DNA of 64,000 nucleotides, taken from the NCBI RefSeq assembly GCF_000421145.1, contig NZ_ATWH01000006.1, forward strand, positions 227,775 through 291,774, given 5' to 3'. The DNA comes from Glaciibacter superstes DSM 21135 (GTDB lineage Bacteria > Actinomycetota > Actinomycetes > Actinomycetales > Microbacteriaceae). The position numbers and the translations under genes were made by a program. Positions 44,603 through 53,043 of this stretch are shown here, piece by piece. Under the pieces are notes generated by a model. The model was not told where the DNA came from. It worked only from the letters and a program-made list of their open reading frames with translations, and ran no database searches. The stretch's first letter is position 1. The number at the start of each line of letters is the position of its first letter.

Positions 44603-44639
44603 GCAATATTTGCCCGTGGCTTTGGGCCGGTTGTCGGAG

Positions 44640-44645
44640 CATAAT
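44640..44645 (+). promoter_or_regulatory. -10 box of a probable leaderless membrane-protein gene
   Basis: CATAAT ends 6 nt before the ATG at 44652, with no Shine-Dalgarno sequence. Confidence 0.45.
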
Positions 44646-44651
44646 GGCGAC

Positions 44652-45341
44652 ATGGCCGATCCGGCGGCTGTGCCGCCCGACAGCGTTCCAGAAGTGCCGG
44701 CATCCGTGCGGGCCCAATTGCTCGCGACCGAACACTGGAGCCTGCTCGCCTCCCGAACGACCTCCCAGAACGAAGTACTCACCCGAATCAGCATGTTCCT
44801 GACCCTCGTGTCAGCCGGCCTGGTGAGTCTCGCGCTGGTTGGCCAGGCGACCGAATTCTCCGATACCTTCGTCGTCTTCGCGATCGCCGTGCTCGGCATC
44901 GTCAACCTGGTGGGCATCCTGACCCAAGTGCGCGTCGTCAATGTCGCCTTCGAGGATCTGATGTACGTTCTCGCGATGAACCGGCTTCGCGCAGCGTACG
45001 TCGATCTCGACCCCGAAATTGCTCCCTATCTGATGGCCAGCCGGCACGACGACCGGGAAGGATCGGTTCGCACGTATTTCTTCCTTGGCAAGCGGGGCGG
45101 ATTGAGCCAGGTCGCCGGCAGCAGCATGGTGTTCATCGTTGCCGTCAACGCGTCGATGATCGGCTTGCTCGTCGCGGCCATCGCCGGCTTCCTCTCGATG
45201 CCAAGTCCTGTGGTTGTCGGCATCGGGGTCGTGTGCGGAGTCGCTTACTTCGGCACTTTTATTGCAATCGGCGGACGCAGCTACACTCGAATCTGGCAGT
45301 CGCACACGGCGTTGAGCCCGACTCCCCCTCCAGGGGACTGA
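44652..45341 (+). CDS. hypothetical membrane protein (four helices)
   Basis: Protein of 229 aa with hydrophobic segments at about residues 48-68, 73-95, 157-180 and 185-207, and a cytoplasmic middle region (FEDLMYVLAMNRLRAAYVDL). No family recognised beyond an uncharacterised actinobacterial membrane protein. It ends in a Pro-rich tail (SPTPPPGD). Monocistronic, convergent with the response-regulator gene. Confidence 0.75.
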   Translation: MADPAAVPPDSVPEVPASVRAQLLATEHWSLLASRTTSQNEVLTRISMFLTLVSAGLVSLALVGQATEFSDTFVVFAIAVLGIVNLVGILTQVRVVNVAFEDLMYVLAMNRLRAAYVDLDPEIAPYLMASRHDDREGSVRTYFFLGKRGGLSQVAGSSMVFIVAVNASMIGLLVAAIAGFLSMPSPVVVGIGVVCGVAYFGTFIAIGGRSYTRIWQSHTALSPTPPPGD

Positions 45342-45420
45342 CGACCACGCGTGCGGCTGAATCGTCGGTTTGAGTGCGGCAGACCGACGATTTGACCGCA
45401 CTCGTGAGCCGGAATGTGCC

Positions 45421-46083
45421 TCAGCGCTGCAGGTAGGTCAGTACGGCAAGCACCCGGCGATGGTCGGAACCGGAGTCTTCGAGGTGCAGCTTCTGGAAGA
45501 TCGCGGTGACGTTCTTCTCGACAGCGCCGGTGCCGATGAACAACTCGGCGGAGATACCGACGTTCGTGCGCCCTTCCGCCATCAGACCGAGCACCTCACG
45601 CTCCCGCGGCGTGAGCGCTTCGAGCGGGTCGGACCGCCTGGCCAGCAGCTCCCGCACCACCTGCGGGTCAAGCACAGTGCCACCGGCGCTGATGCGAGCA
45701 ATGGCATCCTTCAACTCGTCGAGTGAGACGACGCGGTCCTTGAGCAGATACCCCATGCCTCCTTCACCGGCCGAGAGAAGCTCGTGCGCGTACGTGCCCT
45801 CAACGTACTGGCTGAGCAGCAGGATGCCGATACCCGGCTGCCGACGACGCAGCTCAATTGCCGCACGCACGCCCTCGTCGCGGAACGTGGGCGGCATCCG
45901 CACATCCAGCACGGCGAGGTCTGGCCTCACCTGATCAACCTCGGCGAGGAGCGAGTCGGCATCGCCATATGCCGCGACCGTCTCGTACCCCGCTTCATCG
46001 AAGAGCCGGATCAGTCCCTCGCGAAGTAGAACGGAGTCCTCCGCCAGTACCAGCCGGAGAACTCCATTCGAAGCGTCAGTCAC
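45421..46083 (-). CDS. NarL/LuxR-family response regulator
   Basis: Two-component regulator of 220 aa. Receiver domain with acidic pocket AED at residues 15-16 and phospho-acceptor Asp60 (LAVLDVRMPP), Lys in LLKDRV, then a LuxR-type HTH (LTPREREVLGLMAEGRTNVGI) ending TAIFQKLHLED. It starts 4 bp after the kinase gene, so it is the output of that kinase. Targets unknown; autoregulation of the oxidase operon is likely. Confidence 0.94.
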   Translation of the reverse strand: MTDASNGVLRLVLAEDSVLLREGLIRLFDEAGYETVAAYGDADSLLAEVDQVRPDLAVLDVRMPPTFRDEGVRAAIELRRRQPGIGILLLSQYVEGTYAHELLSAGEGGMGYLLKDRVVSLDELKDAIARISAGGTVLDPQVVRELLARRSDPLEALTPREREVLGLMAEGRTNVGISAELFIGTGAVEKNVTAIFQKLHLEDSGSDHRRVLAVLTYLQR

Positions 46084-46087
46084 CCAT

Positions 46088-47524
46088 TCAGGATAGGGCG
46101 ACCGAACTCTCCACCGAACCAGTCAGCGGAATGTGCGCGCCGATCGACGTCGGACCACCGACCGGACTGTCGACGCTCAAGATGCCGCGGAGGCCGCGAA
46201 GCCGCTCATCCAGCCCCTTCAAACCATGACCGTCGGCCAGCACAGCGCCGCCGATACCGTTGTCGATCACCCAGAGATCGAGCCAGGTGGTGTCTCCGTC
46301 CGGTACCCGTCGTAATGCCGCGTGCAGACGGATGCTGGTGGCCTGGGAGTGCTTGGCGGCGTTCGTCAGCAGCTCGGCCGCCACGAAGTAGGCGCTGCGT
46401 TCGATCTCCGACGGCAGTCTGAGCGCCGGGTCGAGATACAGCTCAGACTGAACAGGAACGGTACTGCGGGCGGCGAGGGACTGCAGGCCCGTGATCAGGC
46501 CCCTGTCCTGCAGAATCGGCGGCACCAGCCCGCGAGAAAGCGCACGGAGCTCCTCCAGGGTGTCGCGCGCCTGGCCGCGAGCCTCCTCAAGGAGTGCGCG
46601 CGCGGCATCCGGATCGCTGTCAAGCTTGCGGCCGGCACTCGCGAGATCCATCTGCATCCGCACCAGACGCTGCTGCGGACCGTCGTGGATGTCACGCTCC
46701 AGACGACGCAGCGACTGGTCTTCCGCGGCCACTGCCGCACCGCGTGACGCACTCAGGTCTGCGACCTCGCGCTGCAGTGCGTCAGAACGCCAGGCGCCCA
46801 GCATTCCGATGCCGACGCCCTGGTGCACCAGGACCAGGCCGCGTGTGATGAACGGCAGGGTCAGTAGGAAGATCAGCCCGAGACCGAACTCGAAGATGCT
46901 CTCGCCGACGAATGGATCGACCGCAAGCGTGTTGCCGGGTACCAGCCAGTCGGCGACGACGTCGTAGATCCAGACATTGCGATCACTCACTGGGAGGAAT
47001 CGTCCCCACAGCCAATAGGTGATGCCGCCGAGGCTGATGGACACCCACACCACCGAGATGATCCAGCTCGCCAGGCCGACGATGAAGTTCACCACCATGC
47101 CATGAAGCAGGTAGAGCCAGTAGTGACCGTTGATGAGTGGCCCGAGTACTGCGCGCAGGGCCGTCGTCGGCTCGCCCGCCGGGGTCCACCTCGGCTCCGG
47201 GATTTCCGGCCGGCCCGCCCAGCGCAATCGCACCCGCTCGAGGGTTCCGAATCCGCGGGCGATGTAGAGGGCGGCGACGATGATGAACAGGCCGATGAAG
47301 ATGGCCACCATGCCGACCCCGGTGAAGAAGACCGCGCTGAGCACGGAGAGCGCGGCAACGATGAGTGGGAGCGTGAGCAGCAGGAAACCGAGCTCGCGCG
47401 GCACACCGCGCCACAGTGCCAGGTATCCGGTCTTCTTCTTCACAGGCTCAAGCGTGGCAGACGATGTACCGCCCGCGTTCACAATCTGGCCGGTACCGGT
47501 CGGGACTGGTAGTTCAGTGCTCAT
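46088..47524 (-). CDS. sensor histidine kinase (HisKA_3, with membrane sensor domain)
   Basis: Kinase of 478 aa. The N-terminal half is a membrane sensor domain of the putative-sensor type (YLALWRGVPRELGFLLLTLP, then several helices). The phospho-His is near residue 280 in RRLERDIHDGPQQRLVRMQM (a HisKA_3 dimerisation motif), and the C-terminal ATPase domain has ELLTNAAKHSQA and NGIGGAVLADGHGLKGLDER. ATG with AAGGAG 7 nt upstream, overlapping the multicopper oxidase stop by 11 bp. Its cognate regulator follows. Confidence 0.93.
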   Translation of the reverse strand: MSTELPVPTGTGQIVNAGGTSSATLEPVKKKTGYLALWRGVPRELGFLLLTLPLIVAALSVLSAVFFTGVGMVAIFIGLFIIVAALYIARGFGTLERVRLRWAGRPEIPEPRWTPAGEPTTALRAVLGPLINGHYWLYLLHGMVVNFIVGLASWIISVVWVSISLGGITYWLWGRFLPVSDRNVWIYDVVADWLVPGNTLAVDPFVGESIFEFGLGLIFLLTLPFITRGLVLVHQGVGIGMLGAWRSDALQREVADLSASRGAAVAAEDQSLRRLERDIHDGPQQRLVRMQMDLASAGRKLDSDPDAARALLEEARGQARDTLEELRALSRGLVPPILQDRGLITGLQSLAARSTVPVQSELYLDPALRLPSEIERSAYFVAAELLTNAAKHSQATSIRLHAALRRVPDGDTTWLDLWVIDNGIGGAVLADGHGLKGLDERLRGLRGILSVDSPVGGPTSIGAHIPLTGSVESSVALS

Positions 47525-49103
47525 GGTGTATCTCCTTGGCTCGTGGTCCGCTGCCGCTCGCGCCGGAAGGCGAAGCGGAATCGTGGTCTGTGGGCGGTTG
47601 CCCGGCCTTCTGCCCGGGTTCCACGACCACAAATTGGCCCATCATGCCGCTGTCTTCGTGTGCGAGCAGGTGGCAGTGGTACATGTACGGGAATTCTGGG
47701 TCGGTGTAATCGTTGAACGTCATGATCAGCCGATAGTCGATGTTCGGCTCGAGGTAGACGGTGTCCTTCCAGCCGGCGAGGGCCGCCGGTGGCTCGCGTC
47801 CGTCTATGGTCAACACCTGAAATTGCACGTCGTGCACGTGGAAGCTGTGCGGCATTGACATTCCGTTGCGCACTGTCCAGATCTCCGTGCTGCCGACCTC
47901 GACCGTCTCGTCGATGCGGCCCATGTCCATTCCCCGCTGATTGATCTGCGTGCCGTCCAGCTGGAATGAGCGATCAACCGTCGCCTCGTCCTCGTTCATC
48001 CGGTCGATCGCCGCGAGAGCGGTCGGCATGTCTCCCAGCGACCGCAGGTTGCTCGCCGCGCGCAGTTGCAGCACATCGAGCGTGTCACCGCCGGTGTTCG
48101 AGGCAGCGATCGGGCCCGGCAGTCCGAGTTCGGGCGGAGTGGAACGCAGCGTCGCGGTCTCCCCTGGCACCAGCCGCACCAGCACTTCGGCGCGCTCGCC
48201 GGGTGACAGACGGATGCCGTCCGTCGGCAGCGGGGCGGTCAACAGGCCGCCGTCGGTGCCGATCAGATCGAAAGAGCGGCCGTCTTCGAATGCGAAGTTG
48301 TATACGCGGGCACTTGACCCGTTCAGCAAGCGGAGACGCACGACATCCGTCGTCACCTCAAGATAGGGGCCGAGAGTTCCGTTGACGAGAACCTGGTCGC
48401 CGATCGGCCCGGCGAACCCGCGTTCGTCCGTGGTGAATTGGCCTGCTTCGTCGAAGCGCTTGTCCTGCACGATGAGCGGGATATCGTCGACACCATACTC
48501 GCGGGGCAGGTTCAGCGCATCCTCTGCGTCGTCCTGAAGGATCACCATTCCGGCCAACCCCATCTCGACCTGGTGCTCGGTCTCGCCGTGCGGGTGTGGG
48601 TGGTACCAGAGCGTCGCGGCCGGCTGGTCGATCGTCCACTTTGGATGCCAGGTGGCGCCGGGTGCCACCATCTGGTGCGGACCGCCGTCCATGCGGGCGG
48701 GAAGGTGCATCCCGTGCCAGTGCACTGTCGTCGGCACGTCAAGCTGGTTGGCGACATTCACTCTGACCTGTTCTCCCTTTGCCGCCACGATCGTGGGGCC
48801 GAGGTAGGACTGGTTGATGCCCCAGGTCTCGGTTTTCGTACCCGGTGTGAACTCGGTCGCACCAACAGTGGCCGTGAGGTCGAAGACGCGCTCACCACTC
48901 GCGTCGATCGAAGACGGCGCAAGGGGCGGAATGGCCAGCGGAGTGTCGAAAGCGACTTCCCCGCTCGTGTCGATCGCGCCTGGCCCGAGTGTTCCGCAGG
49001 CAGACAGGCCGACAACGACGGCGATTGCGCCAACCACAACGGTGCCAAGACTGACCAGGGCCGCCTTCGGCCGACGGATGCTTGGCGCGCGTTTCGATCT
49101 CAT
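47514..49103 (-). CDS. multicopper oxidase lipoprotein (CueO/SufI-like)
   Basis: Exported oxidase of 529 aa. The signal peptide ends in lipobox-like LSACGTLG (Cys near residue 35). Copper ligands: HWHGMHLPA and WYHPHPHGETE in the first domain, HSFHVHDVQFQVL and YHCHLLAHEDSGMMGQF in the last, with the T1/T2/T3 His and HCH Cys present. It may oxidise Cu(I) or phenolics. It heads an operon with a histidine kinase and a response regulator, an unusual pairing. No copper pump or chaperone lies nearby. Confidence 0.93.
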   Translation of the reverse strand: MRSKRAPSIRRPKAALVSLGTVVVGAIAVVVGLSACGTLGPGAIDTSGEVAFDTPLAIPPLAPSSIDASGERVFDLTATVGATEFTPGTKTETWGINQSYLGPTIVAAKGEQVRVNVANQLDVPTTVHWHGMHLPARMDGGPHQMVAPGATWHPKWTIDQPAATLWYHPHPHGETEHQVEMGLAGMVILQDDAEDALNLPREYGVDDIPLIVQDKRFDEAGQFTTDERGFAGPIGDQVLVNGTLGPYLEVTTDVVRLRLLNGSSARVYNFAFEDGRSFDLIGTDGGLLTAPLPTDGIRLSPGERAEVLVRLVPGETATLRSTPPELGLPGPIAASNTGGDTLDVLQLRAASNLRSLGDMPTALAAIDRMNEDEATVDRSFQLDGTQINQRGMDMGRIDETVEVGSTEIWTVRNGMSMPHSFHVHDVQFQVLTIDGREPPAALAGWKDTVYLEPNIDYRLIMTFNDYTDPEFPYMYHCHLLAHEDSGMMGQFVVVEPGQKAGQPPTDHDSASPSGASGSGPRAKEIHHEH

Positions 49104-49283
49104 GCTTCCAGACTCGTGGGCGCCGGAAGAATACGGCATCCGGCGGGCATCCGGAACCCTGCGGGGGAAAACCCCCGTCAGGCCGGACCGACGGCTCGCC
49201 AGGCGTCGGGCAACGGCGGAATCGACGTCGACGACTCAGGCCGGCTGGTGTCGTTCGTCGCTGCAACGGACTGGAGCAGTGGG

Positions 49284-49289
49284 TAGGCT
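49284..49289 (+). promoter_or_regulatory. -10 box of a probable leaderless hydrolase gene
   Basis: TAGGCT ends 6 nt before the ATG at 49296, with no Shine-Dalgarno; the same arrangement is seen at the methyltransferase gene (34838-34826). Confidence 0.45.
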
Positions 49290-49295
49290 CGCCCT

Positions 49296-50015
49296 ATGTG
49301 GTTTGGCGATCGAGGCAGCGGTGACCCCTTCGTCTTGCTTCATCCGGGCCGCACAGATTCGCGTGCGCTCGATCCGCTCGTCGCAGAACTTGTCGAAGAC
49401 TACCGGCTCATTACACCGGACCAGCGCGGGCACGGCCGCAGCCCCGACGTCGAAGGCCCGCTCTCGTTCGTAGACATGGCCGCCGAGACGATCGAGCTGA
49501 TCGAGCGAGAACAGCTCGGGCCGGTACACCTGCTCGGCTACAGCGATGGAGCGATCGTCGCCCTGCACATTGCACTCGCGCAGCCAGATCTCGTGCGCAG
49601 TCTGGTATTTGCCGCCGGTGTCTTCCACAAGGACGGTTGGCTTGCGGGAACGCTGGACGCCGAGCCGCCAGAATTCATGGCCGACAGTTACGCGGAGGTT
49701 TCTCCCGACGGCCGCGCCCATTGGCCGGTAGTGGTCGAGAAGATGGCCCGGTTGCATACGCTCGCTCCCACGCTGACCACTGACGACATTGCGACTTTGA
49801 CGATGCCCGTGCTCATCGCCGTCGGCGACGACGACGAGCCGAGCCTGGAACATCTGCTGGAGATGTATCGCGCCCTCCCCGAGGGTGAACTCGCCGTCAT
49901 CCCACGTGCGTCGCACGGCTTCGTCATCGAGAAGACTGATCTGTTCGCCCGCCTCATCCGCGACTTCCATGACCCTGCGAAGACGAATGGATTCTCGCCG
50001 ATCCGCCGCACCTGA
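49296..50015 (+). CDS. alpha/beta hydrolase
   Basis: Hydrolase of 239 aa. Oxyanion motif VLLHPGRTDS, PDQRGHGRSPD, nucleophile elbow LLGYSDGAIVALH (Ser), acid Asp in IAVGDDDEPS and catalytic His in RASHGFVIEK. Typical of esterase/lactonase-like family members; substrate unknown. It is convergent with the TetR gene. The 192-bp region upstream shows only the leaderless -10 box. Confidence 0.9.
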   Translation: MWFGDRGSGDPFVLLHPGRTDSRALDPLVAELVEDYRLITPDQRGHGRSPDVEGPLSFVDMAAETIELIEREQLGPVHLLGYSDGAIVALHIALAQPDLVRSLVFAAGVFHKDGWLAGTLDAEPPEFMADSYAEVSPDGRAHWPVVVEKMARLHTLAPTLTTDDIATLTMPVLIAVGDDDEPSLEHLLEMYRALPEGELAVIPRASHGFVIEKTDLFARLIRDFHDPAKTNGFSPIRRT

Positions 50016-50053
50016 CACCGCGGCGGCACGGGAGGTCCGCCAGCCGACTCCCG

Positions 50054-50668
50054 TCAGCGCAGCTGGAGCGTTTCGAGCGCGGCCCTGGCATGTGCGACCG
50101 CTTCGTCTGCGGTGGGTGCACCCAGCAGGCCGAGTAGACGCTTACGGTGTTCCTCGCCCAGGAGCAACGTGAACAGCGGCTGCGCCAGCCGCACGGTGTT
50201 CTCGCCGCGCTCCGCTCTGAGATGCTCCGCCAGGCGGGCGATGTGCCGCGCGTCACCGTTGTCGTGCAGGGTCACGGCAAGTTCGGGGAAACGCGTCGAC
50301 TCTGCGATGACCAGACGGTGTAGCCCGGTGAGTTCTGCAGAGTGCAGACGGTACACAATCCGAGCGGCGAGGGACTCGAGCGTGTCTTCGTCTGGAGCAT
50401 CCGTGCTCACTGTTGTGGCAAGGATCCGCACCATCGCAGCGAACACGCCGGCCTTGTCACCGAAGTAGCTGTAGATGGTGCGTTTCGTCACGCGCGCCGC
50501 GACGGCGAGCTGCTCGATCGTCGTCGCCCCGAAGCCATTCTGGAGAAAGACCGGCAGTGCTGCAGCGAGAATCTGGGAACGACGCTCGATCCGTTCGTCC
50601 TCGGTTGGGCGGCCGCGTTTGCGCGCCGGGCGGGACTTCGGGTGTCCGGCTTCCTTCTGTATGACCAT
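50054..50668 (-). CDS. TetR-family regulator of the 2-oxoacid dehydrogenase operon
   Basis: Regulator of 204 aa with a basic N-terminus (KSRPARKRGRP). HTH: AAALPVFLQNGFGATTIEQLA then AARVTKRTIYSYFGDKAG. The C-terminal region resembles the AefR-like domain. Start at MVIQKEAG with GGAGGAG just upstream. It is divergent from the E1alpha gene, with a near-palindromic operator in the 126-bp gap, so it probably regulates that operon and itself. Confidence 0.93.
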   Translation of the reverse strand: MVIQKEAGHPKSRPARKRGRPTEDERIERRSQILAAALPVFLQNGFGATTIEQLAVAARVTKRTIYSYFGDKAGVFAAMVRILATTVSTDAPDEDTLESLAARIVYRLHSAELTGLHRLVIAESTRFPELAVTLHDNGDARHIARLAEHLRAERGENTVRLAQPLFTLLLGEEHRKRLLGLLGAPTADEAVAHARAALETLQLR

Positions 50669-50718
50669 GGTCTCCTCCCGCCTCCCACCAGATACCGCTA
50701 CGCACAGATTACGGATAC

Positions 50719-50740
50719 AATGATACGTGCAAGTGTCATT
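50719..50740. promoter_or_regulatory. palindromic operator between TetR and pdh genes
   Basis: AATGATAC and GTGTCATT (7 of 8 complementary) around GTGCAA, in the gap between the divergent TetR and E1alpha genes. It has the size and symmetry of a TetR-dimer site. The binding assignment is inferred. Confidence 0.6.
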
Positions 50741-50794
50741 AATGGCAGGCACAACGGCGCCGGACCACACAACGGTCGGCGAAAGGGAGTACCG

Positions 50795-52030
50795 ATGGCT
50801 TCACGAACGCCCACGACCCGGGCGACGACAGGTGTAACGACGGGCACTACGCCGACCTCTCCGCAGAAGGCACAGTCCACAGCAAAGCGGAAGACCACCG
50901 CGGCGCAGAAGGTCACCGCAACTCCGAAGGCCCCCGCGAAGGAGAAGGCCACTGTACGAAAGACGCCAGCGGGAGCGCGAAATCCCAAGAGCGCAGACGA
51001 CAGCGCACAGTTGATCGACTTCTACCGGCAGATGATGCTCATCCGGCGCTTCGAGGAACGCGCAGCGCGCGCGTATACGCAGGCATTGGTCGGCGGATAC
51101 TGTCACTTGAACCTCGGCGAGGAAGCAGCCGTCGTCGGCCTGATGTCGGCGATGCGGCCCAGCGATTATCTCTTCACCAACTATCGCGAGCATGGCTACG
51201 CAATCAGCCGTGGCATCGACCCGAACCGGGTGATGGCCGAGTTGTACGGTCGCATCGACGGTGTCTCGAAGGGCTGGGGCGGTTCGATGCACATGTTCGA
51301 CATCACTCAGCGCCTGCTGGGCGGCTATGGGATCGTCGGCGGTCAGCTTCCCCTCGCGACCGGCGCGGCGCTTGCGATCGACTACCGCGAAGGTGATGAG
51401 GTCGTGCTCTGCACCATGGGAGACGGCACCACGAACATCGGTGCCTTCCACGAATCGCTGAACATCGCGGCACTCTGGAACCTTCCCGTCGTCTACGTCA
51501 TCATCAACAACCGGCTCGGCATGGGCACGACAGTCGAAAAGGCGTCGGCTGAGCCCGAACTGTACAAGCGGGCATCCGCTTACCGGATGGCCTCTGAGCG
51601 CGTCGACGGGCTCGACCCGCTGGCTGTCTACGCTGCGGCCGGGCGCGCGATCGATTCTGCACGGGGTGGAAAGCCATTCCTGCTCGAAGTCATGACCGAA
51701 CGGTTGCGTGGCCACTCTGTCGTCGACCCGGCCACATACCGCTCAGCTGAAGAAGTGGCAGACCTGAAGGAGAATGACCCGGTGCACACCCTCGCTGCGC
51801 GGCTGGTCGCGGAAGGAATCCTCAACGACGAAGCGCTTGCAAAGATCGACGAGGAGGCCACCGCGCTGGTGGTCGCTGCGGCCGATTTCGCTGCTGCCAG
51901 CCCCTTCCCCGAGATCTCGACGCTGTTCGACTACACCTACGCGACTCCGGTTCCGAACGACTCGCGAAGGCTCCCCGGCGAACCGTTGTTCGCACCAGAA
52001 CCCCTGCCAGGCCAGGAGGTCTCAGCATGA
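50795..52030 (+). CDS. pdhA: 2-oxoacid dehydrogenase E1 component, alpha subunit (pyruvate type)
   Basis: Thiamine-diphosphate-dependent decarboxylase subunit of 411 aa. ThDP motif MGDGTTNIGAFHESLN ... INN is present (GDG to NN spacing as expected), along with YREHGYAISRGIDPN and GWGGSMHMFD. The first about 65 residues are an added Lys/Thr/Ala-rich tail (TSPQKAQSTAKRKTTAAQK) not needed for the fold. AAAGGGAG precedes the ATG. Most actinobacteria use AceE for their main pyruvate dehydrogenase, so this may serve pyruvate, acetoin or branched-chain acids. Confidence 0.92.
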   Translation: MASRTPTTRATTGVTTGTTPTSPQKAQSTAKRKTTAAQKVTATPKAPAKEKATVRKTPAGARNPKSADDSAQLIDFYRQMMLIRRFEERAARAYTQALVGGYCHLNLGEEAAVVGLMSAMRPSDYLFTNYREHGYAISRGIDPNRVMAELYGRIDGVSKGWGGSMHMFDITQRLLGGYGIVGGQLPLATGAALAIDYREGDEVVLCTMGDGTTNIGAFHESLNIAALWNLPVVYVIINNRLGMGTTVEKASAEPELYKRASAYRMASERVDGLDPLAVYAAAGRAIDSARGGKPFLLEVMTERLRGHSVVDPATYRSAEEVADLKENDPVHTLAARLVAEGILNDEALAKIDEEATALVVAAADFAAASPFPEISTLFDYTYATPVPNDSRRLPGEPLFAPEPLPGQEVSA

Positions 52031-53043
52031 GCATCATGACGTATCGGCAAGCCCTGCACGACACTCTCCGTGCCGAGATGCTGCGCGACGACGACGTGTT
52101 CCTGATCGGCGAGGAGATCGGGGTGTTCGAAGGGTCGTACAAGATCACGGCCGGCATGCTCGAAGAGTTCGGTGAGAAGCGAGTTCGCGACACACCGATC
52201 GCTGAGGAGGGCTTCACCGGCGCTGCCATCGGCGCCGCGATGCTGGGGCTGCGTCCCGTCGTCGAGATCATGACGATCAACTTCTCGCTGTTGGCTCTCG
52301 ATCAGATCGTCAACCACGCGGCCAAGATCTACGGGATGTTCGGAGGGCAGGCCAGGGTGCCGATGGTCATCCGCACACCGGGTGGTGGCGGGCAGCAGCT
52401 GGGCGCAACGCACTCCCAGAACATCGAGCTCTACTATGCATTCGTGCCAGGTATGAAGGTCGTCGCACCGAGCACGCCGGCCGACGCCAAGGCACTCATG
52501 CTTGCGGCCATTCGCGACGACGACCCGGTGTTGTTCCTGGAGAACCTTGCCCTGTACAACACCAAGGGTGAGGTTCCGGATGACGACACTCCGGCCGTGA
52601 TCGGCAAGGCCGCGGTCACGCGCGAAGGCAGCGACATCACCCTCATCGGCTACTCGCGGATGGCGTATGTCGCATCGAAGGTCGCCGAACAGCTGGCAGA
52701 GTCAGACGGACTCGACATCGAGGTCATCGACCTACGCAGCCTGCGTCCCCTCGATCGGGAGACGATCATCGCTTCCGTGAAGAAGACGCATTCAGCGGTC
52801 ATCCTCGAAGACGACTGGCTGACATATGGCATCGGCGCTGAGATCGCCGCGACGATATCAGACGGCGCCTTCGACTACCTCGACGCACCGGTACGGCGGG
52901 TCGCGATGGCCGAGGTGCCATTGCCGTACTCCAAGCCACTGGAGACAGCCGCGTTGCCATCGACGGACGATGTGATCGGCGCAATCCGCCAGACCCTCGA
53001 AGCGGTCGGACACCGCACAAGCACGACGGGCAGGAAATCATGA
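52027..53043 (+). CDS. pdhB: 2-oxoacid dehydrogenase E1 component, beta subunit
   Basis: 338-aa partner of the alpha subunit in the E1 heterotetramer. Motifs: TYRQALHDTLRAEMLRDDDV, FLIGEEIGVFEG, VRDTPIAEEGFTGAAIGAA and VIDLRSLRPLDRETI. Its ATG overlaps the alpha-subunit stop (ATGA) and its TGA overlaps the E2 start, so the three genes are translationally linked. Confidence 0.94.
   Translation: MSIMTYRQALHDTLRAEMLRDDDVFLIGEEIGVFEGSYKITAGMLEEFGEKRVRDTPIAEEGFTGAAIGAAMLGLRPVVEIMTINFSLLALDQIVNHAAKIYGMFGGQARVPMVIRTPGGGGQQLGATHSQNIELYYAFVPGMKVVAPSTPADAKALMLAAIRDDDPVLFLENLALYNTKGEVPDDDTPAVIGKAAVTREGSDITLIGYSRMAYVASKVAEQLAESDGLDIEVIDLRSLRPLDRETIIASVKKTHSAVILEDDWLTYGIGAEIAATISDGAFDYLDAPVRRVAMAEVPLPYSKPLETAALPSTDDVIGAIRQTLEAVGHRTSTTGRKS

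Noticed and set aside
49236..50018. 260-codon frame opposite the alpha/beta hydrolase
   Set aside because: The plus-strand frame has a full catalytic triad; the minus frame has no family features.
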